A stretch of DNA of 12,157 nt from Pseudomonadota bacterium. GTDB lineage: Bacteria; Pseudomonadota; Alphaproteobacteria; Reyranellales; Reyranellaceae. Positions within the stretch are counted from its first letter, which is position 1. Each line of letters begins with the position of its first letter. Both the position numbers and the translations under genes were made by a program. The DNA lies in assembly GCA_023386865.1 (NCBI GenBank), contig JAEWIV010000005.1, forward strand, positions 1-12,157, in the 5' to 3' direction. Of the stretch, positions 1 to 7,026 are shown one piece after another. The notes beneath the pieces are model-generated. The model saw nothing but the letters and a program-made list of their open reading frames with translations. It searched no databases and was not told the origin of the DNA.

Positions 1-2428
1 CCCCGGCCGCGTCGCCGCTTTTGGTCTTCGCCAGCCCGCGCCCGTAGAGCGCCCGGGCTCGGCTGGCGTCGATCCCCAGCGAGCCGTTGAACTCGACGAT
101 CGCCTTCGCATAGTCGCCCTGCTTCAGATAGATGATGCCGAGATTGTCGTGGGCGTAGGGATCGTTGGGCTGAAGCCGCAGCGCCTCGGTGCAATCGGCG
201 ATCGCCTTCGGGTAGTCCTGGCCGAGGACCGCCCGCGACAGGCAGCGGTTGTTGTAGGCGGCGCCGCTCCGCGGATCGAGCTTCAGTACCTCGTCGTAGT
301 CGGCGATCGCGTTGGCGTACTGGCCCAGGCCGAAATGGGCGACGCCGCGGTTGAGGTAGAAAACGGCTTCGCGCGGTCTCAGCCTGATCGCCTGGTCGAG
401 GTTCGCGACGGCGTTGCCGTAGTCGCCGATCGAGTTGTAGAGCATGGCCTGATTGCCGTAGACGCGCGCATTCTTCGGGTCGAGCTTGATCGACCGGTCG
501 TAGTCGGCGATGGCGCGCTCGGTATCGCCCTGAAACGCCAGGATCTGGGCGCGATAGAAATAGGCTGTGGCGCTGGTCGGTGCGAGCCTGACCGCTTCGT
601 CGATGTCGCCCATGGCGCGCGCGAACTCGCGCTTCAGCGCGTAGGCGAAGGCGCGATGGATGTAGGCGTTGACGTTCTCGGGACTGAGATGCAGCGCGGT
701 ATCGAAGTCGGCCAGCGCCTCGTCGATCTTGTCGACGTAGGTCAGCGCCATGCCGCGGTTGATGAAGGTGATCGGGTCCTTGGGATCGAGCCTGATCGCC
801 TCGCTGTAGTCGGCGATGGCGTGCTGGAAGTCGTCGATCGCATGGTAGGCCGTGCCGCGCTCGAAGTAGGCGAAAGCCAGGCCCGGCGCGAGCTTGATCG
901 CCTCATCGAGGTCGCCGACCGCCTGCTTGTGGTCGCCCTTCTTCAGGTTGGCCGCCCCACGACCGAGATAGGCGCGCGGCTCCCTGGGGTTGATCCGCAT
1001 GCTCAGGTTGAAGTCGTCGAGCGCGCCTTCGTAGTCCTGCTTGTCGATCCGCGCCATCCCGCGCTGGTAATAGGCGTGCGCCACCTGGTCGGCCGTCCTG
1101 GCGAGCTCGGGATCGCGGCCGCGTTCGGCCTGGCTGGCGAGGCGCAGCAGATCGGAAGTCCGGGTACCCTGGCGGATCGCCTCGCCGAAGTCGGCGAGCG
1201 CCCTGTCGGTTTCACCGCGCTGGCGGTAGGTGATGCCGCGGTTGATCAGCGCGTTGACCTCCTTCGGATTGAGCTCCAACGCCCGGCTGAAGTCGGTGAT
1301 CGCAGCCTCGTACTGGCCCTTCTTGGTGTAGTAGACGATGCCGCGGTTGACGTAGGGCGTCGGATCCTTGGGGGTGAGCTTGATCGCCTCGCCGTAGTCT
1401 TCGAGCGCCTTGTCGGCCTCGCCGACGCGGTGGTAGGCGATGCCGCGCTGGAGATGGGCGAAGGCCTGTCCGGGCGACAGCTTGATCGCCTCGCTGAAGT
1501 CGGCGATGGCCTTGTGCGGCTCGTCCTTGTTGAGATACGCGGCGCCGCGCCCGACATAGGCCGAGGCATCGAGGGGATTGAGGCGGATGGCTTCGCTGAA
1601 ATCGGCGATCGCCTTGTCGTACTGGAGCTTGTCGTAATAGGCGAGCCCGCGCTGGAAATGGATGAAAGCCGCCTGCAGGACCAGGGTGTTCTGGTCCTGC
1701 TGGGCCGACAGCTGGCTGGTGACGGCGTCGGAAACGAGGTGCTGGCGGATCGGCTCGATCTTGGACGGCAGGCACTTGATGCCGTCGCTGAAGTCGGTGA
1801 TGGCCCTGTCGATCTCGCCTTTGCGCCGGTAGACGATGCCGCGATTGGCCCAGGCCGAGACCTCGCAGGGCTTGATCTTGAGCGCTGCCGTGAGGTCGGC
1901 GATGGCGCCCTCGTTGTTGTCCTTCCTGAGATAGAGCAGGACGCCGCGATTGATCAGCGGATAGGTCTCGCGTGGCGCGAGCCGGATGGCGTCGCTGTAG
2001 TCCAGGATGGCGCGGTCGGCTTCGCCGATCGTCTGATAGATCACGCCGCGCTGGGTGTAGTAGTAGGGGTTCATCGGCGAGGCGAGGATCAGCTCGTTGT
2101 AGATGCGGATCGCGGCCTTGTAGTCGTCCTTCGATCGAGCGTCGCTGCCCGGCCCGCTTTCCGACAGGCCGCGATTGAGATAGGCCAGCGCGAGGTCGTT
2201 CGGAGCGAGCTTGCCGTCCTTGATCGCCACGGTGCACGCCGCGAGCTTCGTCGGCGCGTCCGCGCCGGTCATGCCCTTGCACACGTCGAAAGGCTTGGCC
2301 TGCTGCTGCGGTTGCGGCTGACGCGGGGTTTGCTGTGCCATCGAGGGCGCGAATTCGCCCGCGCCTAGCCAACCGATGGTCACCGCGCATGCGAGCGACC
2401 GCGCAATCCCGCCCAAGTACCCGCGCAT
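1..2428 (-). CDS. Exported tetratricopeptide-repeat (TPR) protein, C-terminus beyond window
   Basis: The minus frame starting at ATG 2428 stays open to the window edge (809 codons, no stop), so the C-terminus is missing. A GAGG Shine-Dalgarno (2435-2438) six bases upstream supports the start. Residues 1-31 look like a signal peptide (hydrophobic 12-24, likely cleavage after Ser-Met-Ala31), followed by a Gln/Pro-rich linker (32-43). A short region with Cys50 and Cys65 resembles the disulfide-type N-terminus of many alphaproteobacterial periplasmic TPR proteins. About 19-20 repeats of roughly 34 residues follow, each with the pattern NRG-x2-Y...A-I-x-D-(Y/F)...A-I-x-L-x-P. Two non-repeat inserts separate repeats 4/5 and 9/10. 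TPRs form a superhelix that binds proteins, so a periplasmic scaffold role is likely, but no partner is visible. It is divergently transcribed from the solute-binding protein gene. The TPR call is very secure; the biological role is unknown. Confidence 0.93.
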   Translation of the reverse strand, partial: MRGYLGGIARSLACAVTIGWLGAGEFAPSMAQQTPRQPQPQQQAKPFDVCKGMTGADAPTKLAACTVAIKDGKLAPNDLALAYLNRGLSESGPGSDARSKDDYKAAIRIYNELILASPMNPYYYTQRGVIYQTIGEADRAILDYSDAIRLAPRETYPLINRGVLLYLRKDNNEGAIADLTAALKIKPCEVSAWANRGIVYRRKGEIDRAITDFSDGIKCLPSKIEPIRQHLVSDAVTSQLSAQQDQNTLVLQAAFIHFQRGLAYYDKLQYDKAIADFSEAIRLNPLDASAYVGRGAAYLNKDEPHKAIADFSEAIKLSPGQAFAHLQRGIAYHRVGEADKALEDYGEAIKLTPKDPTPYVNRGIVYYTKKGQYEAAITDFSRALELNPKEVNALINRGITYRQRGETDRALADFGEAIRQGTRTSDLLRLASQAERGRDPELARTADQVAHAYYQRGMARIDKQDYEGALDDFNLSMRINPREPRAYLGRGAANLKKGDHKQAVGDLDEAIKLAPGLAFAYFERGTAYHAIDDFQHAIADYSEAIRLDPKDPITFINRGMALTYVDKIDEALADFDTALHLSPENVNAYIHRAFAYALKREFARAMGDIDEAVRLAPTSATAYFYRAQILAFQGDTERAIADYDRSIKLDPKNARVYGNQAMLYNSIGDYGNAVANLDQAIRLRPREAVFYLNRGVAHFGLGQYANAIADYDEVLKLDPRSGAAYNNRCLSRAVLGQDYPKAIADCTEALRLQPNDPYAHDNLGIIYLKQGDYAKAIVEFNGSLGIDASRARALYGRGLAKTKSGDAAG

Positions 2429-2434
2429 TTCCTT

Positions 2435-2438
2435 CCTC
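2435..2438 (-). promoter_or_regulatory. Ribosome binding site of the TPR gene
   Basis: On the minus strand GAGG lies six bases before ATG 2428, within a purine-rich GAGGAAGGAA run. It decides in favour of this ATG, which also gives a complete signal peptide. Confidence 0.7.
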
Positions 2439-2501
2439 ACACCTGCCCCGAGTGCCGGCTCCACAGCCGTTCCGCGGTACGGGACCAAGGTGCCAACATT
2501 T

Positions 2502-2520
2502 TGCGGCTTTTCAAGCGGCA
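2502..2520. repeat. Short imperfect inverted repeat in the divergent intergenic region
   Basis: TGCGGCTT and AAGCGGCA, separated by TTC, form 8-base arms with one mismatched pair. The repeat sits mid-way in the 181-base region between the divergent TPR and solute-binding protein genes, where an operator would be expected. No convincing -35/-10 pair could be placed around it, so a regulatory role is only a possibility. The rest of this intergenic region shows nothing I can name. Confidence 0.3.
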
Positions 2521-2595
2521 GCGAGGTGCAAACCGCCAATTCCGCTGAAAGCCGTCGACGGCCCGCACCCCGTTTGGCACCTTCGCGCTGCTTCC

Positions 2596-2602
2596 AGGGA
2601 GG
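2596..2602 (+). promoter_or_regulatory. Ribosome binding site fixing the GTG start at 2610
   Basis: AGGGAGG is a near-perfect Shine-Dalgarno seven bases before GTG 2610. It chooses this GTG over the much longer open frame that extends upstream to about 2376, which would put a non-signal extension ahead of the export signal. Confidence 0.85.
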
Positions 2603-2609
2603 AAACAAA

Positions 2610-3599
2610 GTGAAGAGTGCAAAGAGTGGCGTCGGACGGCGGGTCGTGCTTGCCGGCTTGGGCGGAACGCTCGCCGCGCCTGCCATCGTGTCGGCCCAGG
2701 GTACCTATCCCACCAAGGCCGTCCGCTACATCAACCCGTTTCCGGCCGGCGGCGCCACGGACACGCTGTCGCGAATCTTCTGCGCCAAGATGGCAGAGCT
2801 CAGCGGCCAGCAATGGGTCGTCGAGAACAAGGGCGGCTCGGGCGGCAATGTCGGCATGGACGCGTTGGCACAGTCCGCGCCGGACGGCTACACGCTCGGC
2901 TTGGGCGGCATCGCCAGCCACGCGATCTCCCCTACCCTCTACGCCAAGCTGCCGTTCAACGCGCGGACCGATTTCACCTTCGTCTCGACCATGTGGCAGC
3001 TGCCCAACATGCTGGTGGTCAACCTCGACCTGCCGGCCCGGACGGTCGCCGAGCTGATCGAGCTGCTGAAGAAGAACCCCGGCAAGTACTCCTATGCCTC
3101 GGCCGGGAACGGCACGACGCTGCATCTGTCGGGCGAGCTGTTCAAGATGATGGCGAAGGTGGACATGATCCATGTTCCCTATCGCGGCGCCGCTCCTGCG
3201 ATGCAGGACCTGCTGGCCGGCCAGGTGCACATGATCTTCGACAACATCCCCGGGGCGCTGGCGCAGTCGCGGCCCGGCAAGGTGCGCGCACTGGGCGTGA
3301 CGTCGAAGGAGCGCACCCCGGTCGTGCCCGACGTGCCGGCGATCGCCGAGACGCTGCCGGGCTTCGACATCAACTCTTGGACCACGCTGACCGGGCCGGC
3401 CAAGTTGCCGTCCGACGTCGTCGGACGTCTGTCGGAGCTGTCGAAGAAGGCGTTGGAGAGCGAGGATCTCAAGGGCAAGTTCCTCGACCTCGCCGCGACG
3501 GCGATCTGGCGCTCGCCCGCCGACACCCTCGCCTTCCGCGATTCGGAGGAAGCGCGGCTCGCGCCGATCATCAAGGCATCGGGGGCTCGCGTCGACTAG
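2610..3599 (+). CDS. TctC/Bug-family tripartite tricarboxylate transporter solute-binding protein
   Basis: A 329-residue periplasmic binding protein, the usual length for the TctC (Bug) family that captures carboxylates and related small molecules for TTT transporters. The start is GTG 2610 with a strong Shine-Dalgarno. The N-terminus (Arg10-Arg11-Val-Val-Leu, hydrophobic stretch, cleavage after about Ala29) is a Sec or weak twin-arginine signal. Family marks are PFPAGGATD (44-51), VENKGGSGGN (71-80), APDGYTL (90-96), HVPYRGAAPA (188-197) and DLLAGQV (200-206). No TctA or TctB membrane subunits lie in the window, so this is one of the orphan binding proteins typical of Bug-rich genomes. The ThDP enzyme follows 105 bases downstream on the same strand but has its own putative promoter. 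The ligand is unknown; the family call is very secure. Confidence 0.95.
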   Translation: MKSAKSGVGRRVVLAGLGGTLAAPAIVSAQGTYPTKAVRYINPFPAGGATDTLSRIFCAKMAELSGQQWVVENKGGSGGNVGMDALAQSAPDGYTLGLGGIASHAISPTLYAKLPFNARTDFTFVSTMWQLPNMLVVNLDLPARTVAELIELLKKNPGKYSYASAGNGTTLHLSGELFKMMAKVDMIHVPYRGAAPAMQDLLAGQVHMIFDNIPGALAQSRPGKVRALGVTSKERTPVVPDVPAIAETLPGFDINSWTTLTGPAKLPSDVVGRLSELSKKALESEDLKGKFLDLAATAIWRSPADTLAFRDSEEARLAPIIKASGARVD

Positions 3600-3603
3600 A
3601 GGC

Positions 3604-3628
3604 GCGGGCATCGCCCGCCGGCGCCGGC
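3604..3628 (+). terminator. GC-rich inverted repeats after the solute-binding protein gene
   Basis: GCGGGC-ATC-GCCCGC (3604-3618) is a perfect 6-bp stem with a 3-base loop. It is followed by the overlapping 12-base palindrome GCCGGCGCCGGC (3617-3628). It lies five bases after the stop. No T-tract follows, so it is a hairpin that may cause pausing, not a textbook intrinsic terminator. Confidence 0.35.
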
Positions 3629-3692
3629 TGCATTACTTCCGATCGTGGCAGAGCGAATATTTTCCGGATTTCCGCCGGTCGGGCAAACAGAA

Positions 3693-3698
3693 TAGGCT
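3693..3698 (+). promoter_or_regulatory. Putative -10 box (TAGGCT) of a leaderless transcript for the ThDP enzyme gene
   Basis: TAGGCT ends exactly six bases before ATG 3705. No Shine-Dalgarno precedes the ATG. This spacing places the transcription start at or next to the start codon. The same hexamer at the same distance precedes two other genes in this window. A weak TTTCCG (3669-3674) lies 18 bases upstream as a possible -35. Confidence 0.5.
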
Positions 3699-3704
3699 TG
3701 CGGC

Positions 3705-5345
3705 ATGAACACGCTGACCACCGCCCAAGCCGTCGTCTCGATGCTGGAAGTGAACGGGATCGACACGATCTTCTGCCTGCCCGGCGTGCAGAACGATGCG
3801 TTCTTCGACGCCCTGTACGACCGGACCAACGCGATCAGGCCGATCCATGCCCGCCATGAGCAGGCCTGTGCCTATATGGCGCTGGGCTACGCCATGGCGA
3901 CGGGATCGCCGTCGGCCTACGTCGTGGTGCCCGGCCCGGGCTTCCTCAACACCACGGCCGCGCTGTCGACCGCCTATGCGGCGAACGCGCCGGTGCTGGC
4001 GCTGACCGGCCAGATCCAGCAGGCGATGATCGGCCGCAATCTCGGCCTGCTGCACGAACTGCCCGACCAGCTCGCGATCATGCGCGGCCTCACCAAGTGG
4101 GCCGACCGCATCACCTCGCCGGCCGCTGCGCCTGCCTTGGTGAACGAAGCCTTCCGTCGCCTGCTGTCCGGACGACGGCGGCCGGTGGCCCTCGAATGCG
4201 CAATGGATACCTGGGCGCGCAAGGCGCCGGTCGAGCTGATCGCGACACCGGCCAAGGCCGACCCGTGCCCGGTCGACGAGGAGGCGGTCGAGCGCGCCGC
4301 CAAGCTTCTGGGCGGGGCGCAAAAGCCGCTGATCGTGGTCGGCGGCGGCGCCCAGGATGCGGGCGAGCACATCGCGCGCATCGCCGAGATGCTGGACGCG
4401 CCCGTCATGACCGGCCGCATGGGCCAGGGTGTGATCGACGGCCGCCATCGCCTGTCGGTCACCATGCCGGCCGGCTACCTGTACTGGGGCGAGGCCGACG
4501 TGGTGCTGGCCGTGGGCACCCGCCTGCAGCCCCAGCAGCAGAATTGGGGCCTCGACGACAAGCTGAAGATCATCCGCGTCGACATCGACGGCGAGGAGCT
4601 CGACCGCCAGCGGCGGCCGGAGATCGGCATCATCGGCGATGCCGCGGCGACGATGAAGGCGCTGGCCGACCGGCTGGGCAAGCACGCGGCCAAGCCGAAC
4701 GGCCGCGCCGAACACGTGGCCGAGATCAAGGCGCGCGCCAACAAGGCGGTGCGCGACAAGCTCGCGCCCCAGGTCGCCTACCTCGAGGCCATCCGCAAGG
4801 CATTGCCTGAGGATGGCATCCTGGTCGACGAGCTGACGCAGATGGGCTACGTCGCGCGACTGGCCTGGCCGACCTACAAGCCGCGCACCTTCCTGTCGAC
4901 CGGCTATCAGGGCACGCTGGGCTGGGGTTACGCCACCTCGCTCGGCGTCAAGGTCGCCAAGCCCGACACGCCCGTCGTGTCGATCAGCGGCGACGGCGGC
5001 TTCCTGTTCACCGCCATGGAGATGGCGACGGCGGCACAGCACGGCATCGGCGTGGTCGCCGTCGTGTTCAGCGACGGCGCCTACGGCAACGTCAAGCGCA
5101 TCCAGGAGCAGTCGTTCAACAACCGCACCATCGCGAGCGACCTGCGCAATCCCGACTTCGTCAAGTTGGGCGAAAGCTTCGGCCTGCACGCCGAGCGCGT
5201 GAAATCGCCCGAGGAGCTCGGCGTCGCCATCTCGCGCGGCATCGCCCGCGGCGGCCCGGTGCTGATCGACTGCCCGGTCGGCCAGCTGCCCGACCCGTGG
5301 CCGATCGTGCAGGTGCCGAGGAACCGGCCGGCTCGGTCACCCTGA
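3705..5345 (+). CDS. Thiamine-diphosphate-dependent enzyme, acetolactate synthase-like
   Basis: At 546 residues this has the three-domain layout of the acetolactate synthase/pyruvate oxidase/benzoylformate decarboxylase superfamily: an N-terminal pyrimidine-binding domain (about 1-175) with the catalytic Glu52 in RHEQ, a central domain (about 190-330), and a C-terminal pyrophosphate-binding domain. The GDG motif is at 429-431. The second half of the metal motif, normally Asn-Asn, reads Ser-Asp-Gly (456-458), so Asp457 would occupy the usual Asn ligand position. Such enzymes decarboxylate 2-keto acids and may condense the product with another carbonyl. No small regulatory subunit is adjacent, which argues against a housekeeping branched-chain synthase and for a catabolic paralogue. 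Its TGA lies inside a stem-loop shared with the convergent enolase gene. The family is secure; substrate and reaction are not. Confidence 0.9.
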   Translation: MNTLTTAQAVVSMLEVNGIDTIFCLPGVQNDAFFDALYDRTNAIRPIHARHEQACAYMALGYAMATGSPSAYVVVPGPGFLNTTAALSTAYAANAPVLALTGQIQQAMIGRNLGLLHELPDQLAIMRGLTKWADRITSPAAAPALVNEAFRRLLSGRRRPVALECAMDTWARKAPVELIATPAKADPCPVDEEAVERAAKLLGGAQKPLIVVGGGAQDAGEHIARIAEMLDAPVMTGRMGQGVIDGRHRLSVTMPAGYLYWGEADVVLAVGTRLQPQQQNWGLDDKLKIIRVDIDGEELDRQRRPEIGIIGDAAATMKALADRLGKHAAKPNGRAEHVAEIKARANKAVRDKLAPQVAYLEAIRKALPEDGILVDELTQMGYVARLAWPTYKPRTFLSTGYQGTLGWGYATSLGVKVAKPDTPVVSISGDGGFLFTAMEMATAAQHGIGVVAVVFSDGAYGNVKRIQEQSFNNRTIASDLRNPDFVKLGESFGLHAERVKSPEELGVAISRGIARGGPVLIDCPVGQLPDPWPIVQVPRNRPARSP

Positions 5346-5388
5346 GCGGCAAGCGGCGATGAGATCCTTCGCTTGCGCTCAGGATGAC
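5336..5388. repeat. Stem-loop of interspersed-repeat type holding both convergent stop codons; likely bidirectional terminator
   Basis: CCTGAGCGGCAAGCG (5341-5355) pairs with CGCTTGCGCTCAGG (5370-5383), giving a 14-bp stem with one bulged G and a 14-base loop. The pairing extends outward over GTCA (5336-5339) and TGAC (5385-5388) with one mismatch. The left arm holds the TGA of the ThDP gene (5343-5345) and the right arm the TGA of the enolase gene (5381-5379 on the minus strand). The right-hand motif, read on the minus strand as TCATCCTGAGCGCAAGCG followed by AAGGATC, looks like a widespread bacterial intergenic repeat whose spurious translations read HPERKRRIS or VILSASEGS. There is no T-tract. 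Confidence 0.6.
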
Positions 5389-6476
5389 GAATAGGCCTTG
5401 AGCACGGCGGGATCGGGATCGCGTCCCAGTCCTGGCCCGTCGGGCACGACGAAGCCGCCGTCGGCCGGCATGACAAGCTCGCCGTAGAGGCTGGCCTCGA
5501 GGTCGAGGTGGTAGCGCTCGATCATGCCGCCCGGCCCGCCGTGCGCGGCCAGCAGGTGGAGGGTGGCGAGGAAGCCCGGTCCGAAATACGGCGAATGCGG
5601 CATCAGCGTCACCCCGGCCGCATCGCAGAGGTTGGCGACCTTCAGGAACTCGGTGACGCCGCCCACCTTGGTGACGCTGGGCTGGGCATAGTCGACGGCG
5701 CCAGCGGCCAGCATGTCGCGGAACTGGAACGAGGTGCAGTTGTTCTCGCCGGCCGCCATCGGCACGCCGGTGCCCTCGCGGAGCCGCGCGATGGCGGCGA
5801 AGTCCTCCGGCGGGAAGATCGGCTCTTCCAGCCAGTGCAGGTCGTACTGGCGCAGCTTCAAGGTCATGTGCCGCGCCTGTTCGGGCGTCCACGGGCAGTT
5901 GGTGTCGACCATGATGGCGACGTCGTCGCCCGCCGCCAGCCGCGCCGCCTTGACCTCGGCCTCCTCGGTCTCGTGCAGCTTGACGTGACGGTAACCCTCG
6001 TCGACGGCGAGCTTGGTGCGTGCCGCGACCTTCTCGGGATCGCGGTACTTCAGGAGGCTGGCGTAGGCCGGCAGCTTGTCGCGGCCCGCGCCGCCCAGCA
6101 GCCGGTGCAACGGCAGGCCGGCCGCCTTGCCGGCGATGTCCCACAGCGCGATGTCGAGGCCCGACAGCGCGAAGATCGTGATGCCGTAGCGGCCGAACAG
6201 GTGCAGCTTCTGCTGCAGGTCGTAGGAGAGCTTGGCGATGTCGCGCGCGTCCTGGCCGATCGCGATCGGAGCGATCATGTTGTGCACGGCCGCGCGCACG
6301 GCGTCGGTGCAGGCGTAGCAGAAGGCCTCGCCCCAGCCGACGATCCCGCTGTCGGTCTCGACCCGCACCAGCAGGATGTTGTTGGTCGTCCAGGTGCGCA
6401 GGCCTTCGCCCTTGTGGCTGCCGCCGAAGGTGTACGGCACCTTCACCGAATGCGTGTCGATACGCGCGATCTTCAC
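5379..6476 (-). CDS. Enolase-superfamily enzyme, mandelate racemase/muconate lactonizing family
   Basis: A 365-residue enzyme with the N-terminal capping domain (about 1-125) and the (beta/alpha)7-beta barrel. The start is GTG 6476, chosen by the AGGGGAGG Shine-Dalgarno (6482-6489) and by homology-like onset MKIARIDTH; an upstream-extended frame runs through the CYTH gene and is not real. Metal ligands are visible as Asp191 (VDTN), Glu217/218 (LEEP) and Glu244 (AAGEN). His294 (MPHSP) matches the catalytic His. Two positions differ from mandelate racemase: the KxK motif is Lys166-Leu-His168, and the Asp of the His-Asp dyad is Ser267 (QPSVTKVGG). Enzymes of this group dehydrate sugar acids or epimerise carboxylates by abstracting the alpha proton. 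It overlaps the CYTH gene by GTGA. The family is certain; the substrate is unknown. Confidence 0.93.
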   Translation of the reverse strand: MKIARIDTHSVKVPYTFGGSHKGEGLRTWTTNNILLVRVETDSGIVGWGEAFCYACTDAVRAAVHNMIAPIAIGQDARDIAKLSYDLQQKLHLFGRYGITIFALSGLDIALWDIAGKAAGLPLHRLLGGAGRDKLPAYASLLKYRDPEKVAARTKLAVDEGYRHVKLHETEEAEVKAARLAAGDDVAIMVDTNCPWTPEQARHMTLKLRQYDLHWLEEPIFPPEDFAAIARLREGTGVPMAAGENNCTSFQFRDMLAAGAVDYAQPSVTKVGGVTEFLKVANLCDAAGVTLMPHSPYFGPGFLATLHLLAAHGGPGGMIERYHLDLEASLYGELVMPADGGFVVPDGPGLGRDPDPAVLKAYSSS

Positions 6477-7012
6477 TCGATCCTCCCCTTGCTCTTGATC
6501 TCGGCCAGAAGCTTCTCGGCATGTGTCTGGTCGGCCAGGCGCTTGGAGGCGAACCGCGGATCGCCGGCCGGCGCCATCGCCAGCAGGCGGTCGGCGAGGC
6601 TCGGCGGCAGCGGCGGCGGCTCGGTCTGCTCCTCTGGCATCTCGACCTCCGCCTGAGTGAAGTAGGTGCGGTTGTCGTCGGTCTTGAAGAAGTCGACGTC
6701 CCAGTGGAAGGGATCGTCGGCCCACGAGTAGCGCAGCTTCTGCAAGGTCTCGCGGCGCTGCGACCACAGCCGCTCGAAATCGACCGCGCTGATCTCGGTC
6801 TCGATCTCGACGATCTGGCCGTCGACCGGTCGCTTGTACGTGAAGACGTGGCGGATCGTCCCGCCCTCGTCGACCGAGCGGATGCGCATGCCGGAGACGT
6901 CGAGATAGGCCTGGCGCAGGAAGCTCCTGGTTACGCCGGGTTGCGCGGCGAGCCGCGGCTCCAGGTCGCCATCGTCCCTCAGGACAAACTTTCGTTCGTT
7001 CTCGATCGGCAT
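6473..7012 (-). CDS. CYTH domain protein (triphosphate tunnel metalloenzyme)
   Basis: A single-domain 179-residue CYTH protein without a CHAD domain. The hallmark ExExK is at the very N-terminus (Glu4-Asn-Glu6-Arg-Lys8), which fixes the start at ATG 7012. Other tunnel residues can be seen: Arg43/Arg45 (RIR), Lys60 (TYKRP), Glu69/Glu71 (VEIETE), Lys92/Arg94 (KLR), Asp105/Asp107 (WDVD) and Glu122/Glu124 (AEVE). Members bind triphosphates with divalent metal and act as inorganic or thiamine triphosphatases, or as class IV adenylate cyclases. The short stand-alone form and full set of acidic and basic residues suggest a triphosphatase, but this is inference. Its stop overlaps the enolase gene start. 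It diverges from the PLP-enzyme gene with only 14 bases between the start codons, and no clear Shine-Dalgarno precedes it. Confidence 0.9.
   Translation of the reverse strand: MPIENERKFVLRDDGDLEPRLAAQPGVTRSFLRQAYLDVSGMRIRSVDEGGTIRHVFTYKRPVDGQIVEIETEISAVDFERLWSQRRETLQKLRYSWADDPFHWDVDFFKTDDNRTYFTQAEVEMPEEQTEPPPLPPSLADRLLAMAPAGDPRFASKRLADQTHAEKLLAEIKSKGRIE
6482..6489 (-). promoter_or_regulatory. Ribosome binding site of the enolase-family gene, inside the CYTH gene
   Basis: AGGGGAGG on the minus strand lies five bases before GTG 6476, inside the last codons of the CYTH gene. With the GTGA overlap it indicates translational coupling or re-initiation, and it decides the GTG start. Confidence 0.8.
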
Positions 7013-7014
7013 GC

Positions 7015-7020
7015 TAGGCT
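7015..7020 (+). promoter_or_regulatory. Putative -10 box (TAGGCT) of a leaderless transcript for the PLP-enzyme gene
   Basis: TAGGCT fills most of the 14-base gap between the divergent CYTH and PLP-enzyme starts and ends exactly six bases before ATG 7027. There is no Shine-Dalgarno. Any -35 would lie inside the 5' end of the CYTH gene, where only a weak TTTCGT (6990-6995) is seen. Confidence 0.5.
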
Positions 7021-7026
7021 CTCGAC

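Noticed and set aside
149..2368. A 739-codon open frame on the plus strand
   Set aside because: It is the exact codon-register complement of the TPR gene; it stays open because the GC-rich sense gene rarely uses the codons TTA, CTA and TCA. The translation is repetitive Val/Asp/Gly/Arg-rich without any domain, whereas the minus frame gives perfect TPRs and a signal peptide.
2384..2392. Lipobox-like Ser-Leu-Ala-Cys14 in the TPR protein signal region
   Set aside because: The residue at -3 is not a hydrophobic lipobox residue and almost no hydrophobic core precedes it; a normal cleavage after Ala31 fits better.
2511..3611. Long minus-strand frame opposite the solute-binding protein gene, and a similar one opposite the ThDP gene (3633-5189)
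   Set aside because: Both are His/Arg/Leu-rich antisense shadows with no recognisable motif or ribosome binding site.
3604..3628. A strong intrinsic terminator after the solute-binding protein gene
   Set aside because: The hairpin is real but lacks a T-tract, so it is listed only as a weak terminator candidate.
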